From contig JAUILL010000021.1 of NCBI GenBank assembly GCA_030433335.1, positions 1-61,875 of the forward strand: DNA of 61,875 nt, read 5' to 3'. The stretch comes from Alphaproteobacteria bacterium. Its GTDB lineage: Bacteria; Pseudomonadota; Alphaproteobacteria; Rhodobacterales; Rhodobacteraceae. The position numbers and the translations under genes were made by a program. This document shows, in pieces, positions 15,147 to 23,292 of the stretch; position 1 is the first letter of the stretch; each line of letters opens with the position of its first letter. The notes beneath the pieces were generated by a model that was not told where the DNA came from, did no database searches, and worked only from the letters and a program-made list of their open reading frames with translations.

Positions 15147-17057
15147 TTAGAAATTTCCGAAGCCACGCTCGTCGCGGTCTGCGTTCGACGCACCACCCGC
15201 ACCGGCCATAGCCATGTTGCCGCCCATCATCTTGGTGATCTGGGCCATCATTTCAGGCGAAAGGTTGCTGAGATCGGGCATACCCGCTGCACCCTTCTTG
15301 TGCTCACGCAGCTTGAAGCGACCGATTTCGTTGCGCATCTGCGTGGTGGCAGAGGTCATCTGCGAACTGGTCGATGCCAGTTCCTCGGCCTGCTGGCTGG
15401 TGGCCAGTGCGGCTTTGGCAATCTCGCCGATCGCGTCGTTGATCTGGGCTACACCGCGGGACTGTTCACCCGAGGCTTGGTCAATTTCAGAGACGATGTT
15501 GCGGACCTTCTGAATGTCGCCTGCGATCTGGCTGAACGCTTCGCTGGTTTCGTTCGCGATGCGCACACCCGAGGTCACACGGCTTGCCGAGCTCTCGATC
15601 AGGTCCGAAGTTTCGCGCGCCGCTTTGGCCGAACGACCAGCAAGGTTGCGAACTTCCTGAGCCACCACCGCGAAGCCGCGGCCATGCTGACCTGCGCGGG
15701 CGGCTTCAACAGCAGCGTTCAGTGCCAGCAGGTTGGTCTGGAAGGCGATCTCGTCGATGACCTTGATGATCTTGGCGATGTCTTGCGACGAGGTGTTGAT
15801 CCCTTCCATCGCGGTGACCATCTGAGCGATCTTCTGGTTGCCCATATCGGCGACAGACGCAGCGGCCTGCACCAGCTTCGATGCTTCCTGAGCGTTGGCA
15901 GCGTTGGCACGAACCTGTGCATCGGTTTCTTCGACCGAGGCCGACACTTCGTCCACCGACGACGATGCGATCTGGCTGTTGGTGGCCAGCTTCTGCGAGG
16001 CGTCGTTCATCTGGGCTGCAGTGCCAGAAATCTGCTCGATCTGACCAGCGAACATTCCGAAGATGCCATCAAGGCTGGTGAAGGCGCGTTCGAAGGATTC
16101 CACGATGCGGCGGTATTCACCATTAAACTTCGAGATATCGGCCTGAACATCCAGATTGCCCGAGACGATCGCGTCCGACAGGGTGGTGATTTCCGAGGTC
16201 ACGGCACGGAAGTTGTCCCGCGAGCGGTTAATCGTATCGTTCAGGAAGCCCTTGGCACGCGGCTGCTGGGGCAGATCGGCGTCGAAGTTGCCTTTGGCGA
16301 ATTCATCAAACACAGCGATGGTCGCTTTCTTGGTGTTGATGTGAGCGCGTACCATCTCGTTGACCATCATCGCGGCGTCTTTCAGACGGGGCGCGTTGAG
16401 TTTGCCAGTGTCGATGAAGTGGTCGATGTCGCCAGCTTCGTGCGCCATCGCCATATTGTTCATCGCATCGATCAGCGACCGGAAGTCCGCTTCCATTGCG
16501 ACCACGGTCGACACGTTGTGCAGTTCGACAACGCAGTAGTCGATGTCACCCTTGGCGTCACGGATCGGCGAGACGTTCACGTCCAGAGCAACCGCACCCA
16601 AGCGCAGTTTCACGGTAGCCGCGTTGGTCATGCTCTCGATCATGTTGCGCTGGTGCGACGGATCGGCATGGAACACGTCGATGTTGCTGCCAACGAACTT
16701 TGCCTTGGAGATGGCGGGGCTGGACTTGCGCAATTCTTGCTCGTTGTCACCGATCAACGCCATGCAGGCCTTGTTTGCATAGACGATCGTATGGCCGTTG
16801 TCGGTAATGCAGACCGGTGTGGTCAGCTTGTCCAATGCGCCTGTCTCGACCAGGCTCTGCCATCCGGTGGCGGGGGTTGGTGTCTGGTTGGCGGTCATCT
16901 CTTCGGTCCTTTGTGGAACTTCCGCAGGTGTTTCGGCGGGAACTGGTTCAATTTTGGCGCTGGGGCCGGTTGATTGGGTTTCTGGCGTGGCCCCCGTTCT
17001 CTTGATCGGGGTGCGTCGCGCCGGAGTTCGGCGAGGTGGCTTATCGTCGTCGGTCAT
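15147..17057 (-). CDS. Soluble chemoreceptor, TlpT-like (PAS domain, no membrane segment)
   Basis: The product has about 636 residues and no transmembrane helix. In order: a basic proline-rich N-terminus (residues 7-24, PPRRTP-type), a linker, a PAS domain (about 75-185), helical linkers and the methyl-accepting signalling domain with the hairpin tip [20 protein letters not shown]. It should form cytoplasmic arrays with the split CheA and CheW. In R. sphaeroides the TlpT N-terminus is recognised by the ParA-like PpfA, encoded between cheW4 and tlpT; here that gap is only 173 bases with no such gene. I chose the second ATG (17057), better spaced from AGGAGG than the first at 17063. Confidence 0.88.
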   Translation of the reverse strand: MTDDDKPPRRTPARRTPIKRTGATPETQSTGPSAKIEPVPAETPAEVPQRTEEMTANQTPTPATGWQSLVETGALDKLTTPVCITDNGHTIVYANKACMALIGDNEQELRKSSPAISKAKFVGSNIDVFHADPSHQRNMIESMTNAATVKLRLGAVALDVNVSPIRDAKGDIDYCVVELHNVSTVVAMEADFRSLIDAMNNMAMAHEAGDIDHFIDTGKLNAPRLKDAAMMVNEMVRAHINTKKATIAVFDEFAKGNFDADLPQQPRAKGFLNDTINRSRDNFRAVTSEITTLSDAIVSGNLDVQADISKFNGEYRRIVESFERAFTSLDGIFGMFAGQIEQISGTAAQMNDASQKLATNSQIASSSVDEVSASVEETDAQVRANAANAQEASKLVQAAASVADMGNQKIAQMVTAMEGINTSSQDIAKIIKVIDEIAFQTNLLALNAAVEAARAGQHGRGFAVVAQEVRNLAGRSAKAARETSDLIESSASRVTSGVRIANETSEAFSQIAGDIQKVRNIVSEIDQASGEQSRGVAQINDAIGEIAKAALATSQQAEELASTSSQMTSATTQMRNEIGRFKLREHKKGAAGMPDLSNLSPEMMAQITKMMGGNMAMAGAGGASNADRDERGFGNF

Positions 17058-17236
17058 GTGCATTCCTCCTCTGTCCGATGGCCTCCAATTGTTTTGGCCT
17101 CAGCTCGGAGCGTCCGCCCGTCGCATACGCATACCGTGGGACGGTCCGAGCCTCTCTTGGGGCCGTCTCCTGCCACATCCTGCTCAGGCAGGTTTTGGCG
17201 AACCGGAGGGCGTATGTGAGCAGACGCTGCATCGGA

Positions 17237-17767
17237 TCAGGCTTTCGCCAGTTTGGGTGCGATGACGTCCATGTCAGAGACCAAGAGCGGCACATCCAGC
17301 AGGATCACCACACGCTCGTCCACTCGGCCCAGACCGCTGACGACGCTGCGGCCATCACCCGAGCCAAAGCCGCTGGCGGCATCGATGTTGCCATCGGGGA
17401 TGTCGATCACTTCGCGGACGCGGTCGACGATCAGACCCATGGGGGCGTCATTGACCTCGAGAACGATCACAACGGTGCGGTCGTCGTAGGGACGCTCGTT
17501 CATGCCAAAACGCAGGCGGACATCCATCAGCGGGATGACTTTGCCGCGCAGGTTGATCACACCTTTGATGTAATCGGGCACATCGGGCACAACCATGATG
17601 CGCTGCATGCCGACGATTTCAGTCACCATGCCGATCGACATGCCGTAGTCTTCTTCGCCCACGGCAAAGGTCAGGTACATGCTGTCGATGCTCTCGGCGT
17701 CGACGACCCCTTCATCCATGGACATACGGGTGTCTACCGCTGTCTCTGCTGCAACTTGCGCTGTCAT
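17237..17767 (-). CDS. cheW: Chemotaxis coupling protein CheW
   Basis: A single CheW domain in 176 residues, with YLTFAVGEEDYGMSIGMVTEIV, VPDYIKGVINLRGKVIPLMDVRLRFG and GLIVDRVREV. It links chemoreceptors to CheA4/CheA3. The start at 17767 follows the cheB stop by 2 bases and has AGGAAA upstream. Longer in-frame extensions run back into cheB and are not used. It matches the cheW4 position of cheOp3. Confidence 0.95.
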   Translation of the reverse strand: MTAQVAAETAVDTRMSMDEGVVDAESIDSMYLTFAVGEEDYGMSIGMVTEIVGMQRIMVVPDVPDYIKGVINLRGKVIPLMDVRLRFGMNERPYDDRTVVIVLEVNDAPMGLIVDRVREVIDIPDGNIDAASGFGSGDGRSVVSGLGRVDERVVILLDVPLLVSDMDVIAPKLAKA

Positions 17768-17769
17768 TT

Positions 17770-18921
17770 TCAGTTTCCTTTCCTGAGAGGCTTGGAAAAA
17801 ATATTCTCTTCTGGGAGCGGAGGCGGTGAGATCCCGATCGAGGACATCATCACCCCAGCAACATTGTTTAGCGGGACCAGCGACTCTGCCGAGCCGGCTT
17901 CCCATGCCGCCGCTGGCATCCCCCAGACGACGCTACTGGCTTCGTCCTGGGCAAAGGTCCGCCCTCCGACGCGGCGGATCATCCCCAGACTCTGTGCGCC
18001 ATCCCGGCCCATTCCGGTCAGCAGCGCGGCCGACACATGAGGGGCCGCGTAGTTGGCGACAGAAGCAAACAGAACATCCACCGACGGGCGGGAGTAACAG
18101 ACTGGATCACCTTGGTTCAGCACGACACAGAGCCCGTTGGGACTGGGCCGCACGACCATGTGGGTTTCGCCACCGGGTGCCAGAAGGACGAGGCCCTGAC
18201 GCAGCAAATCTCCGTGCTGCGCTTCGCGGACTTCGACCCGACACATATCATTCAAACGGCGCGCAAAAGCATTCGTAAAGCCCGCGGGCATATGTTGTAC
18301 GACAACGGTTGCCGGAGCATCCGCAGGCAGCTGTGCGAGAACTGTGCCAAGCGCCTGCACACCCCCTGTCGACGCCCCGATTGCGAACACCCAGCGGGAG
18401 TTCAGTTGGGGGTTGGACGAGTAGAGGTTCTCTGGCGCCGAAGTCCGGTTCGCTGTCCGCACACGCCGCCCTCCGATCGAAGGTGCAGGAACCGTCGCTT
18501 CTTGGACATGGGCGTGGCGTGCCGCCTTGAGGCTGACGCGAATCTGACTGGTGATGCCCGCGATGTCCTGACCCGCGACCATTTGAGGTTTCGGCAGCAC
18601 ATCGACAGCACCGGCCTGCAAAGCCTCGATCGTGGCGCGTGCGCCAGTAGAGGTCTGCGAAGACACGATGATCGTCGGGATCGGATCCTTAGAAATCTCT
18701 TCCTTCAGGAAGGTCAGACCATCCATCTGGGGCATCTCGATATCCAGCGAAATGACATCGGGACGGCGAATACCGATGAACTGGCGCGCTTGCTCTGCGT
18801 TGGCAGCGGCACCGACCAATTCAAACTCGGGATCGCTCTTGATCCCTTGGGCCAGGAACCTGCGGAACATCGCGGAGTCATCAATGATCAGAACCCGGAT
18901 CGGGCGTTCGGAACGGATCAT
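17770..18921 (-). CDS. cheB: Protein-glutamate methylesterase CheB
   Basis: The product has 383 residues: an N-terminal receiver domain (DDSAMFRR, phospho-Asp in SLDIEMPQMDG, and K in LPKP), a linker, and a C-terminal methylesterase domain. The catalytic triad is visible as the Ser of GASTGG, the His of VVQHMP and the Asp of GMGRDGA. It removes methyl groups from, and deamidates, chemoreceptors such as the neighbouring TlpT-like protein. The ATG at 18921 overlaps the cheR stop (ATGA), indicating translational coupling. Confidence 0.95.
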   Translation of the reverse strand: MIRSERPIRVLIIDDSAMFRRFLAQGIKSDPEFELVGAAANAEQARQFIGIRRPDVISLDIEMPQMDGLTFLKEEISKDPIPTIIVSSQTSTGARATIEALQAGAVDVLPKPQMVAGQDIAGITSQIRVSLKAARHAHVQEATVPAPSIGGRRVRTANRTSAPENLYSSNPQLNSRWVFAIGASTGGVQALGTVLAQLPADAPATVVVQHMPAGFTNAFARRLNDMCRVEVREAQHGDLLRQGLVLLAPGGETHMVVRPSPNGLCVVLNQGDPVCYSRPSVDVLFASVANYAAPHVSAALLTGMGRDGAQSLGMIRRVGGRTFAQDEASSVVWGMPAAAWEAGSAESLVPLNNVAGVMMSSIGISPPPLPEENIFSKPLRKGN

Positions 18922-19724
18922 GCGGGCCTCCGGTAGATGCCAGCACAGACGGGTTCCCAACGCGATCCCAGATCGCGGATCGATTCCGTGACAGAGGTGA
19001 TCAGCCAGCCACCCGGCTCGGTCGCATCATAGATCGCTTCGAGCGTCCCAATCTGATCCTCGCGATCAAAATAGTAGAGGATGTTGCGGCAGAACACGAC
19101 CTGGAACGGGTGAATGAACGGATAGGGACGGGCCTTCAGGTTCATACGGCGGAAGGTACAACATTGGCGCAGCTCGGGGCGCACGCGATACTGCTCCATG
19201 CCCGTCGGCTCGAAATAGCGACGGAGGACCATAGGATCGGTGTGCGCGAACTGGCGCTGCGGAAAGACACCCATCTCGGCGCGCTGCACAACAGGCTCGC
19301 TGATATCGGTGCCAAGGATTTTCAGACGCTTCAATGCGCTCAGGCCCAAGGCCTCTGCGATCATGATGGCAACGGTATAGGCCTCGTCACCGGTCGAGGC
19401 GGCGGCGCTCCAGACCCGCATCTCGGGACGATCCGCCAGCAACGGAATGATCATTTCGCGGAAATTATCCAGAACTTCGGGTTCGCGGAAAAAATAGGTG
19501 TGGTTGGTCGAGGCCGCGTGCATGACAGCCAACTCCACATCCTGCGGAGGGTTGTTCAGCAGATCACGGGCCAGCCCGTTCAGGTCATTGTATTCAAAAC
19601 GACGGGTCACGCGCGCAAGACGCTGCCGCAGGAGATCCTGCTTATTGTCCGCAAAGTTGATACCGCAGCGATGCGATAGCCAACTCCGGATCTGTTCGTA
19701 TCCCGTCTGGTCGAGTGCGGTCAT
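18918..19724 (-). CDS. cheR: Chemotaxis methyltransferase CheR
   Basis: The product has 268 residues with an all-helical N-terminal domain and a SAM-binding C-terminal domain. The family signatures TNHTYFFREPEVLDNF, RVWSAAASTGDEAYTVAI (SAM loop), ILGTDIS and FQVVFCRNILYYFD are visible. It methylates receptor glutamates, opposing CheB. The start overlaps the cheA4 stop by ATGA. It corresponds in position to cheR3 of cheOp3. Confidence 0.96.
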   Translation of the reverse strand: MTALDQTGYEQIRSWLSHRCGINFADNKQDLLRQRLARVTRRFEYNDLNGLARDLLNNPPQDVELAVMHAASTNHTYFFREPEVLDNFREMIIPLLADRPEMRVWSAAASTGDEAYTVAIMIAEALGLSALKRLKILGTDISEPVVQRAEMGVFPQRQFAHTDPMVLRRYFEPTGMEQYRVRPELRQCCTFRRMNLKARPYPFIHPFQVVFCRNILYYFDREDQIGTLEAIYDATEPGGWLITSVTESIRDLGSRWEPVCAGIYRRPA

Positions 19725-20932
19725 CTCTCTTCCCCAGAGGCCAGACGCTCACAGTCCAGTACGATTGCGACTTCACCCGACGCGAGGAGCGCGCAGCCCC
19801 AGCTTGCCCGTACCTTGGCGAGCGAACCGACGAGCGGCTTCATCACGACTTGCTGGCGATCCAGAACTTCATCTACGGGAACGGCGATCGCTCCGCGCGT
19901 GGTCTGGAAAACGATGCACACCATATCCACCAGAGGGGTCAGATTGGTGGTCTTGGCGCCATAGAACTTCTCGAGCCGCAAAACGGGAATGAAGCTCCCG
20001 CGTAGCTTGAGCATTTCGGTGCCCTTGCTTGCCGAGACACCAACCAGATCAGACATGCCCGGCTTCACGATTTCCGCCACGTCATCAACCGGCACAGTAA
20101 AGAGCTGCTTGCCCAGACGCAGCAGAATGCTATCGAGGAAGGCGAGCGAAACCGGAATATGCAGCGATACCGTGGTGCCGTTATTCTCTTCGGAGTCGAC
20201 GGCGATACGGCCACGCAGATCGGTCATGGTGGTGTTCAGAACATCCATACCCACACCGCGACCGGACAGGGTCGAGACCTTTTCCGCCGTCGAGAAACCG
20301 GGTTCAAAGATCACCTTCCACAGGCGCTCGGGCTCGGGCTCTTCTCTTTCACCAAAGAAACCGCGCTTACGGGCAATCTTGAGGATTTTCTCACGGTTCA
20401 GACCGCGGCCATCATCAATGACCTGAATACGGACTTCGCTGCCCACCTGCTGCGCAGCCAGACGGATCATGCCTTTTTTGGATTTTCCGTTCGCAACACG
20501 CTCGTCCGGCGGCTCCAGGCCGTGGTCGGCCGAGTTGCGGACAACGTGCAGCAGCGGATCGTACAGCTTGTCCGCGACCAGTTTGTCGATGGCCGTATCG
20601 GCGCCAACGATATCCAGGTCGATGATCTTGCCGGTTTCACGCTCGAGTTCGCGGATCATCCGCTTCAGGCGTCGAAAAACTTCGCCCACGGGAACCAGGC
20701 GCAGCTCGGTGGCAGCGTCCTGAACTTCGCGGACAATCATGGAAAGGCGGTGCGCCGCGGCATCAAACCCCACAAGGTCGAGCCCCGCGAGGTCCGGGGA
20801 GTTTACCGTTTCGGAAACGCTGAGCGACAACTCGCCCACCAAATCCATAAGACGGCCGATCTTGTCCGATGAAACGCGCAGGAGCGCGCCACCGCTGGAC
20901 TTTTCTGATGTGGCTTCGGGATTTGCGCTCAT
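19721..20932 (-). CDS. cheA4: CheA4-type histidine kinase lacking P1 and P2
   Basis: This 403-residue CheA has only P3 (dimerisation), P4 (kinase) and P5 (CheW-like) domains. The kinase motifs are complete: N box HVVRNSADHGLE, G1 DDGRGL and G2 GRGVGMDVL. There is no Hpt domain, so it cannot autophosphorylate in the usual way and must phosphorylate the P1 domain of the partner encoded at 11193-14615. This split arrangement is established for CheA3/CheA4 in R. sphaeroides. Its start has AGAGG upstream. Confidence 0.94.
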   Translation of the reverse strand: MSANPEATSEKSSGGALLRVSSDKIGRLMDLVGELSLSVSETVNSPDLAGLDLVGFDAAAHRLSMIVREVQDAATELRLVPVGEVFRRLKRMIRELERETGKIIDLDIVGADTAIDKLVADKLYDPLLHVVRNSADHGLEPPDERVANGKSKKGMIRLAAQQVGSEVRIQVIDDGRGLNREKILKIARKRGFFGEREEPEPERLWKVIFEPGFSTAEKVSTLSGRGVGMDVLNTTMTDLRGRIAVDSEENNGTTVSLHIPVSLAFLDSILLRLGKQLFTVPVDDVAEIVKPGMSDLVGVSASKGTEMLKLRGSFIPVLRLEKFYGAKTTNLTPLVDMVCIVFQTTRGAIAVPVDEVLDRQQVVMKPLVGSLAKVRASWGCALLASGEVAIVLDCERLASGEER

Positions 20933-21047
20933 CGCGCCTCTCTCTAGCTTGGGTTAATTTCATTGAGCCGCGCCGAGAAAACTGTCCGGCGCACACTTCT
21001 ACGCAATCGCGTTTGCAAGCTCCGTGCCGAGTCCGGCGCGGTTCTGT

Positions 21048-21350
21048 TCAGGCGGCGTCGCTCGCATCGAAATTAAAGATGCACACGCCATCAAAGCCCG
21101 TAGAGCGGAAGAGGAAGGTCGACTTCATCGCATCCACAAAACCGCCGTGGTTCTTTTCGAATGCTTTGAGTTCTGCAGCAGAGGGGAAAAAGACATTTAC
21201 CGAAATGTCGCCCTCTTTACTGATCAGGACGGTCAGACCGGACATATTACAGTTGGGAATAGCGGTTCCCAGAGTCTCGGTAACGAAAGGGGCCGCGATC
21301 TGCGCTGCGTCCAGACTGGGGAATTTTAGATGGTAGGTTTTCGACAACAT
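21048..21350 (-). CDS. Uncharacterised 100-residue protein, first gene of che operon
   Basis: From the ATG at 21350 the product has 100 residues (MLSKTYHLKF to DASDAA). It has no membrane segment. It looks like a mixed alpha/beta single domain, with strands LTVLISKEGDISVNVFF and FDGVCIFNF separated by a helix (AAELKAFEKNHGGFVDAM). I do not recognise it. A longer version from 21437 is unlikely because the sigma28-type promoter (21389-21415) lies within that extension. Being first in the operon it probably serves the chemosensory cluster. A gap of 115 bases separates it from cheA4. Confidence 0.65.
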   Translation of the reverse strand: MLSKTYHLKFPSLDAAQIAAPFVTETLGTAIPNCNMSGLTVLISKEGDISVNVFFPSAAELKAFEKNHGGFVDAMKSTFLFRSTGFDGVCIFNFDASDAA

Positions 21351-21388
21351 GACAGCCCACGCCTTATGAAAATTGGCAACTGAATGTG

Positions 21389-21415
21389 TTAACGGCCCTG
21401 CTCCGGATTCTTTCA
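21389..21415 (-). promoter_or_regulatory. Sigma28-type promoter of the che operon
   Basis: On the minus strand TGAA (21415-21412), 15 bases, GCCGTTAA (21396-21389). The predicted start is near 21381, about 30 bases before the ATG at 21350. Confidence 0.75.
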
Positions 21416-21458
21416 TAGCCCTTTTGAAGGTAGCCAAACTATCCGATTGGGTAATCCT

Positions 21459-21486
21459 TTGACGGGCGCAGGCTAACGGGTATGCT
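21459..21486 (+). promoter_or_regulatory. Sigma70-like promoter in the fleT upstream region
   Basis: TTGACG (21459-21464), 16 bases, TATGCT (21481-21486). The -35 is near consensus and the -10 is moderate. It would start a transcript near 21493, the beginning of the candidate RNA. Confidence 0.5.
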
Positions 21487-21492
21487 CAAAGG

Positions 21493-21675
21493 GATATGGG
21501 GATAAGCGAAGGGCCGTCCCGAAGCACCGAACGAGGTGTCGAGAATCCGTCGAGTGTCAGATACACCGGTCCTCGTGACGGGGATCTGACATCGCCTCTT
21601 GGGCTATCACAGTGAGTATCGGCTCGTTTGAGCCCCGTTTTAGGGTCGATACGAAATTTTTTTCATTTTTTTCGA
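21493..21675 (+). ncRNA. Candidate structured small RNA or fleT leader
   Basis: This stretch has no plausible reading frame but is rich in structure. GTCAGAT (21556-21562) pairs with ATCTGAC (21584-21590). A compact three-way junction follows: outer stem GTATCG (21616-21621) with CGATAC (21647-21652), enclosing GCTC-GTTT-GAGC (21622-21633) and CCC/GGG (21634-21636, 21643-21645). It is followed by a long T-rich run. Direct repeats GTCGAG at 21538 and 21549 are spaced 11 bases, so part of it may instead be an activator-binding region. It could be a separate RNA or a leader of fleT. I know no matching RNA family. Confidence 0.4.
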
Positions 21676-21678
21676 GTT

Positions 21679-21693
21679 TGGCACGACTCCTGC
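21679..21693 (+). promoter_or_regulatory. Sigma54 promoter of fleT-fliEFGHIJ
   Basis: TGGCAC (21679-21684), five bases, CTGC (21690-21693): GG and GC dinucleotides are correctly spaced. Predicted start near 21705, 23 bases before the fleT ATG. No sigma54 element is seen between fleT and fliE, so fliE-J probably depend on this site. Confidence 0.85.
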
Positions 21694-21727
21694 CTTGTTT
21701 GTTTCCAACAGCAACACGAGGACCACC

Positions 21728-22855
21728 ATGACTGACATTCTGATCAACGAGACCGCATTCATCGCAGCCAACGGCCTGATCGAACTGCTCAAGCGTCGTC
21801 GTGCCAAGGTAAGCAACGCGGCAGATGCCAAAGCCACCACTTACGTCGCATCGGCCGCAGCCGAAGCAGAAATGGGCGGCCAGCGCGGTATCGTCGAAGC
21901 CGCGAAAAACGCAGGTGCCAAGCGCGTCATTATCGTAGACGAAGCCGCCACCGACCTAACCATCACCGAAGAACTGGGTGGCCGCATGATCCGCTTTGGT
22001 CTGCCCGCTGGTTCGACCGACGCGCTGCGCAACGGCCCCGTCCTGATGCTGTCGGACCTGATCGCGGCTCCTTATGGTGGCATGGTCGCCGCAGACGCAC
22101 AGACTGGCGCTCTGATCGACATGACCGCCCGCGTTGCTCGCACCGACGTCACCGTCTTCATCAACGGCCCCACCGGCAGCGGCAAAGAAGTTCTGGCCCG
22201 CACCGTGCACGACCACTCCAGCCGCGCAGACAAGCCCTTTGTCGCGATCAACTGCGCAGCCATCCCCGAGAACATGCTCGAAGCGATCCTGTTCGGCTAC
22301 GAGAAGGGTTCATTCACCGGCGCCTCGACCGCAAATAAAGGCATCGTGCGCGCAGCTGACGGCGGCACCCTGCTGCTGGACGAAATCTCGGAGATGCCTC
22401 TGGGCCTGCAAGCGAAACTGCTGCGCGTCCTGCAGGAAAAGAAAGTCACCCCGCTGGGCTCGCAGAACGAATGCGCCGTGGATATCCGCGTGATCGCCAC
22501 CTCGAACCGCGACATGGCAGAGGCTGTACAGGCCGGCACCTTCCGCGAAGACCTGTACTACCGCCTGAACGTGTTCCCCCTGGCAACCCAGTCGCTGGCC
22601 GAGCGCGCTCAGGACATCCCCGCACTGGCCGCTGCCCTTCTGCGCCGTCACTGCGGTGAAAACCTGCCCGTTCTGACCGAAGAAGCCTGCGACGTTCTGA
22701 TGGCCCACAGCTGGCCCGGCAACGTCCGCGAGCTGGAAAACGTGATCCAGCGCGCACTGGTTCTGCATGACGGCGTCCAGATTGCCGGCGCAGACATCAT
22801 GCTGAACGGTCGTCCGGGCCTGATGCCCGCCCCTATGATGGCAGAGGCTGCGTAA
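21728..22855 (+). CDS. fleT: Sigma54 activator FleT, AAA+ domain without a DNA-binding domain
   Basis: The product has 375 residues: an N-terminal domain of about 130 residues without receiver motifs, then a complete AAA+ sigma54-interaction domain with Walker A GPTGSGKE, the loop GSFTGA (variant of GAFTGA), Walker B TLLLDEI and the [11 protein letters not shown] segment. It ends about 35 residues after that with no Fis-type helix-turn-helix. FleT of R. sphaeroides works as a hetero-oligomer with FleQ, which provides DNA binding; fleQ is at 45611 here. The gene leads the fleT-fliEFGHIJ operon, as in R. sphaeroides. Confidence 0.9.
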   Translation: MTDILINETAFIAANGLIELLKRRRAKVSNAADAKATTYVASAAAEAEMGGQRGIVEAAKNAGAKRVIIVDEAATDLTITEELGGRMIRFGLPAGSTDALRNGPVLMLSDLIAAPYGGMVAADAQTGALIDMTARVARTDVTVFINGPTGSGKEVLARTVHDHSSRADKPFVAINCAAIPENMLEAILFGYEKGSFTGASTANKGIVRAADGGTLLLDEISEMPLGLQAKLLRVLQEKKVTPLGSQNECAVDIRVIATSNRDMAEAVQAGTFREDLYYRLNVFPLATQSLAERAQDIPALAAALLRRHCGENLPVLTEEACDVLMAHSWPGNVRELENVIQRALVLHDGVQIAGADIMLNGRPGLMPAPMMAEAA

Positions 22856-22923
22856 GACAGCCCCGCCTCCCCGCCCCATAAAAATAAAATCGAGCAGGCA
22901 ACTTTAACCAGAGGATCAGCGAC

Positions 22924-23247
22924 ATGAGCATCTCCGGAGCGACATCAGCACTCGGCGCACTCCCTCTTTCTTCTTCCACGTCGTCGACCAACCCGACGCA
23001 GAACCTCAAGCCTTCGGGCAATGATGGTCCTTCGTTCGGAGACCGGGTCAACGACGCGATCAATAACGTCGCACAGGCACAAAACAACGCGGCAGACTCT
23101 GCCAAGGCCTATGAAACCGGCAAGACCGACGACATCGCCTCGGTGATGGTCGAGCAGCAGGTCGCCTCGCTGGGGTTCCAGATGACCCTTCAGGTTCGGA
23201 ACAAGGCTCTGAGCGCCTATCGCGATATCATGAACATGCCGGTCTGA
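22924..23247 (+). CDS. fliE: MS-ring/rod junction protein FliE
   Basis: A 107-residue protein with the FliE pattern: a disordered N-terminus, FGDRVNDAINNVAQAQNNAADSAKAY and the C-terminal VASLGFQMTLQVRNKALSAYRDIMNMPV, which forms the helix joining the MS ring and rod. AGAGGA lies upstream of the ATG. It is the second gene of the fleT operon, 68 bases after fleT. Confidence 0.95.
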   Translation: MSISGATSALGALPLSSSTSSTNPTQNLKPSGNDGPSFGDRVNDAINNVAQAQNNAADSAKAYETGKTDDIASVMVEQQVASLGFQMTLQVRNKALSAYRDIMNMPV

Positions 23248-23292
23248 TTGCAGACCAGAGCATTGTAATAAGTTTGAAGACAGGGACACACC

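Noticed and set aside
14736..16973. Plus-strand frame of 745 residues antisense to cheY and the tlpT-like gene
   Set aside because: The opposite strand encodes clear CheY and chemoreceptor domains. The frame has no start site signals and a His/Arg/Gly-rich composition typical of antisense frames in GC-rich DNA.
17180..17200. Short hairpin CCTGC-TCAG-GCAGG followed by TTTT in the cheW-tlpT gap
   Set aside because: The T run is on the plus strand, opposite to the direction of the che operon, and the stem is only 5 bp, so it is not a convincing terminator for any gene here.
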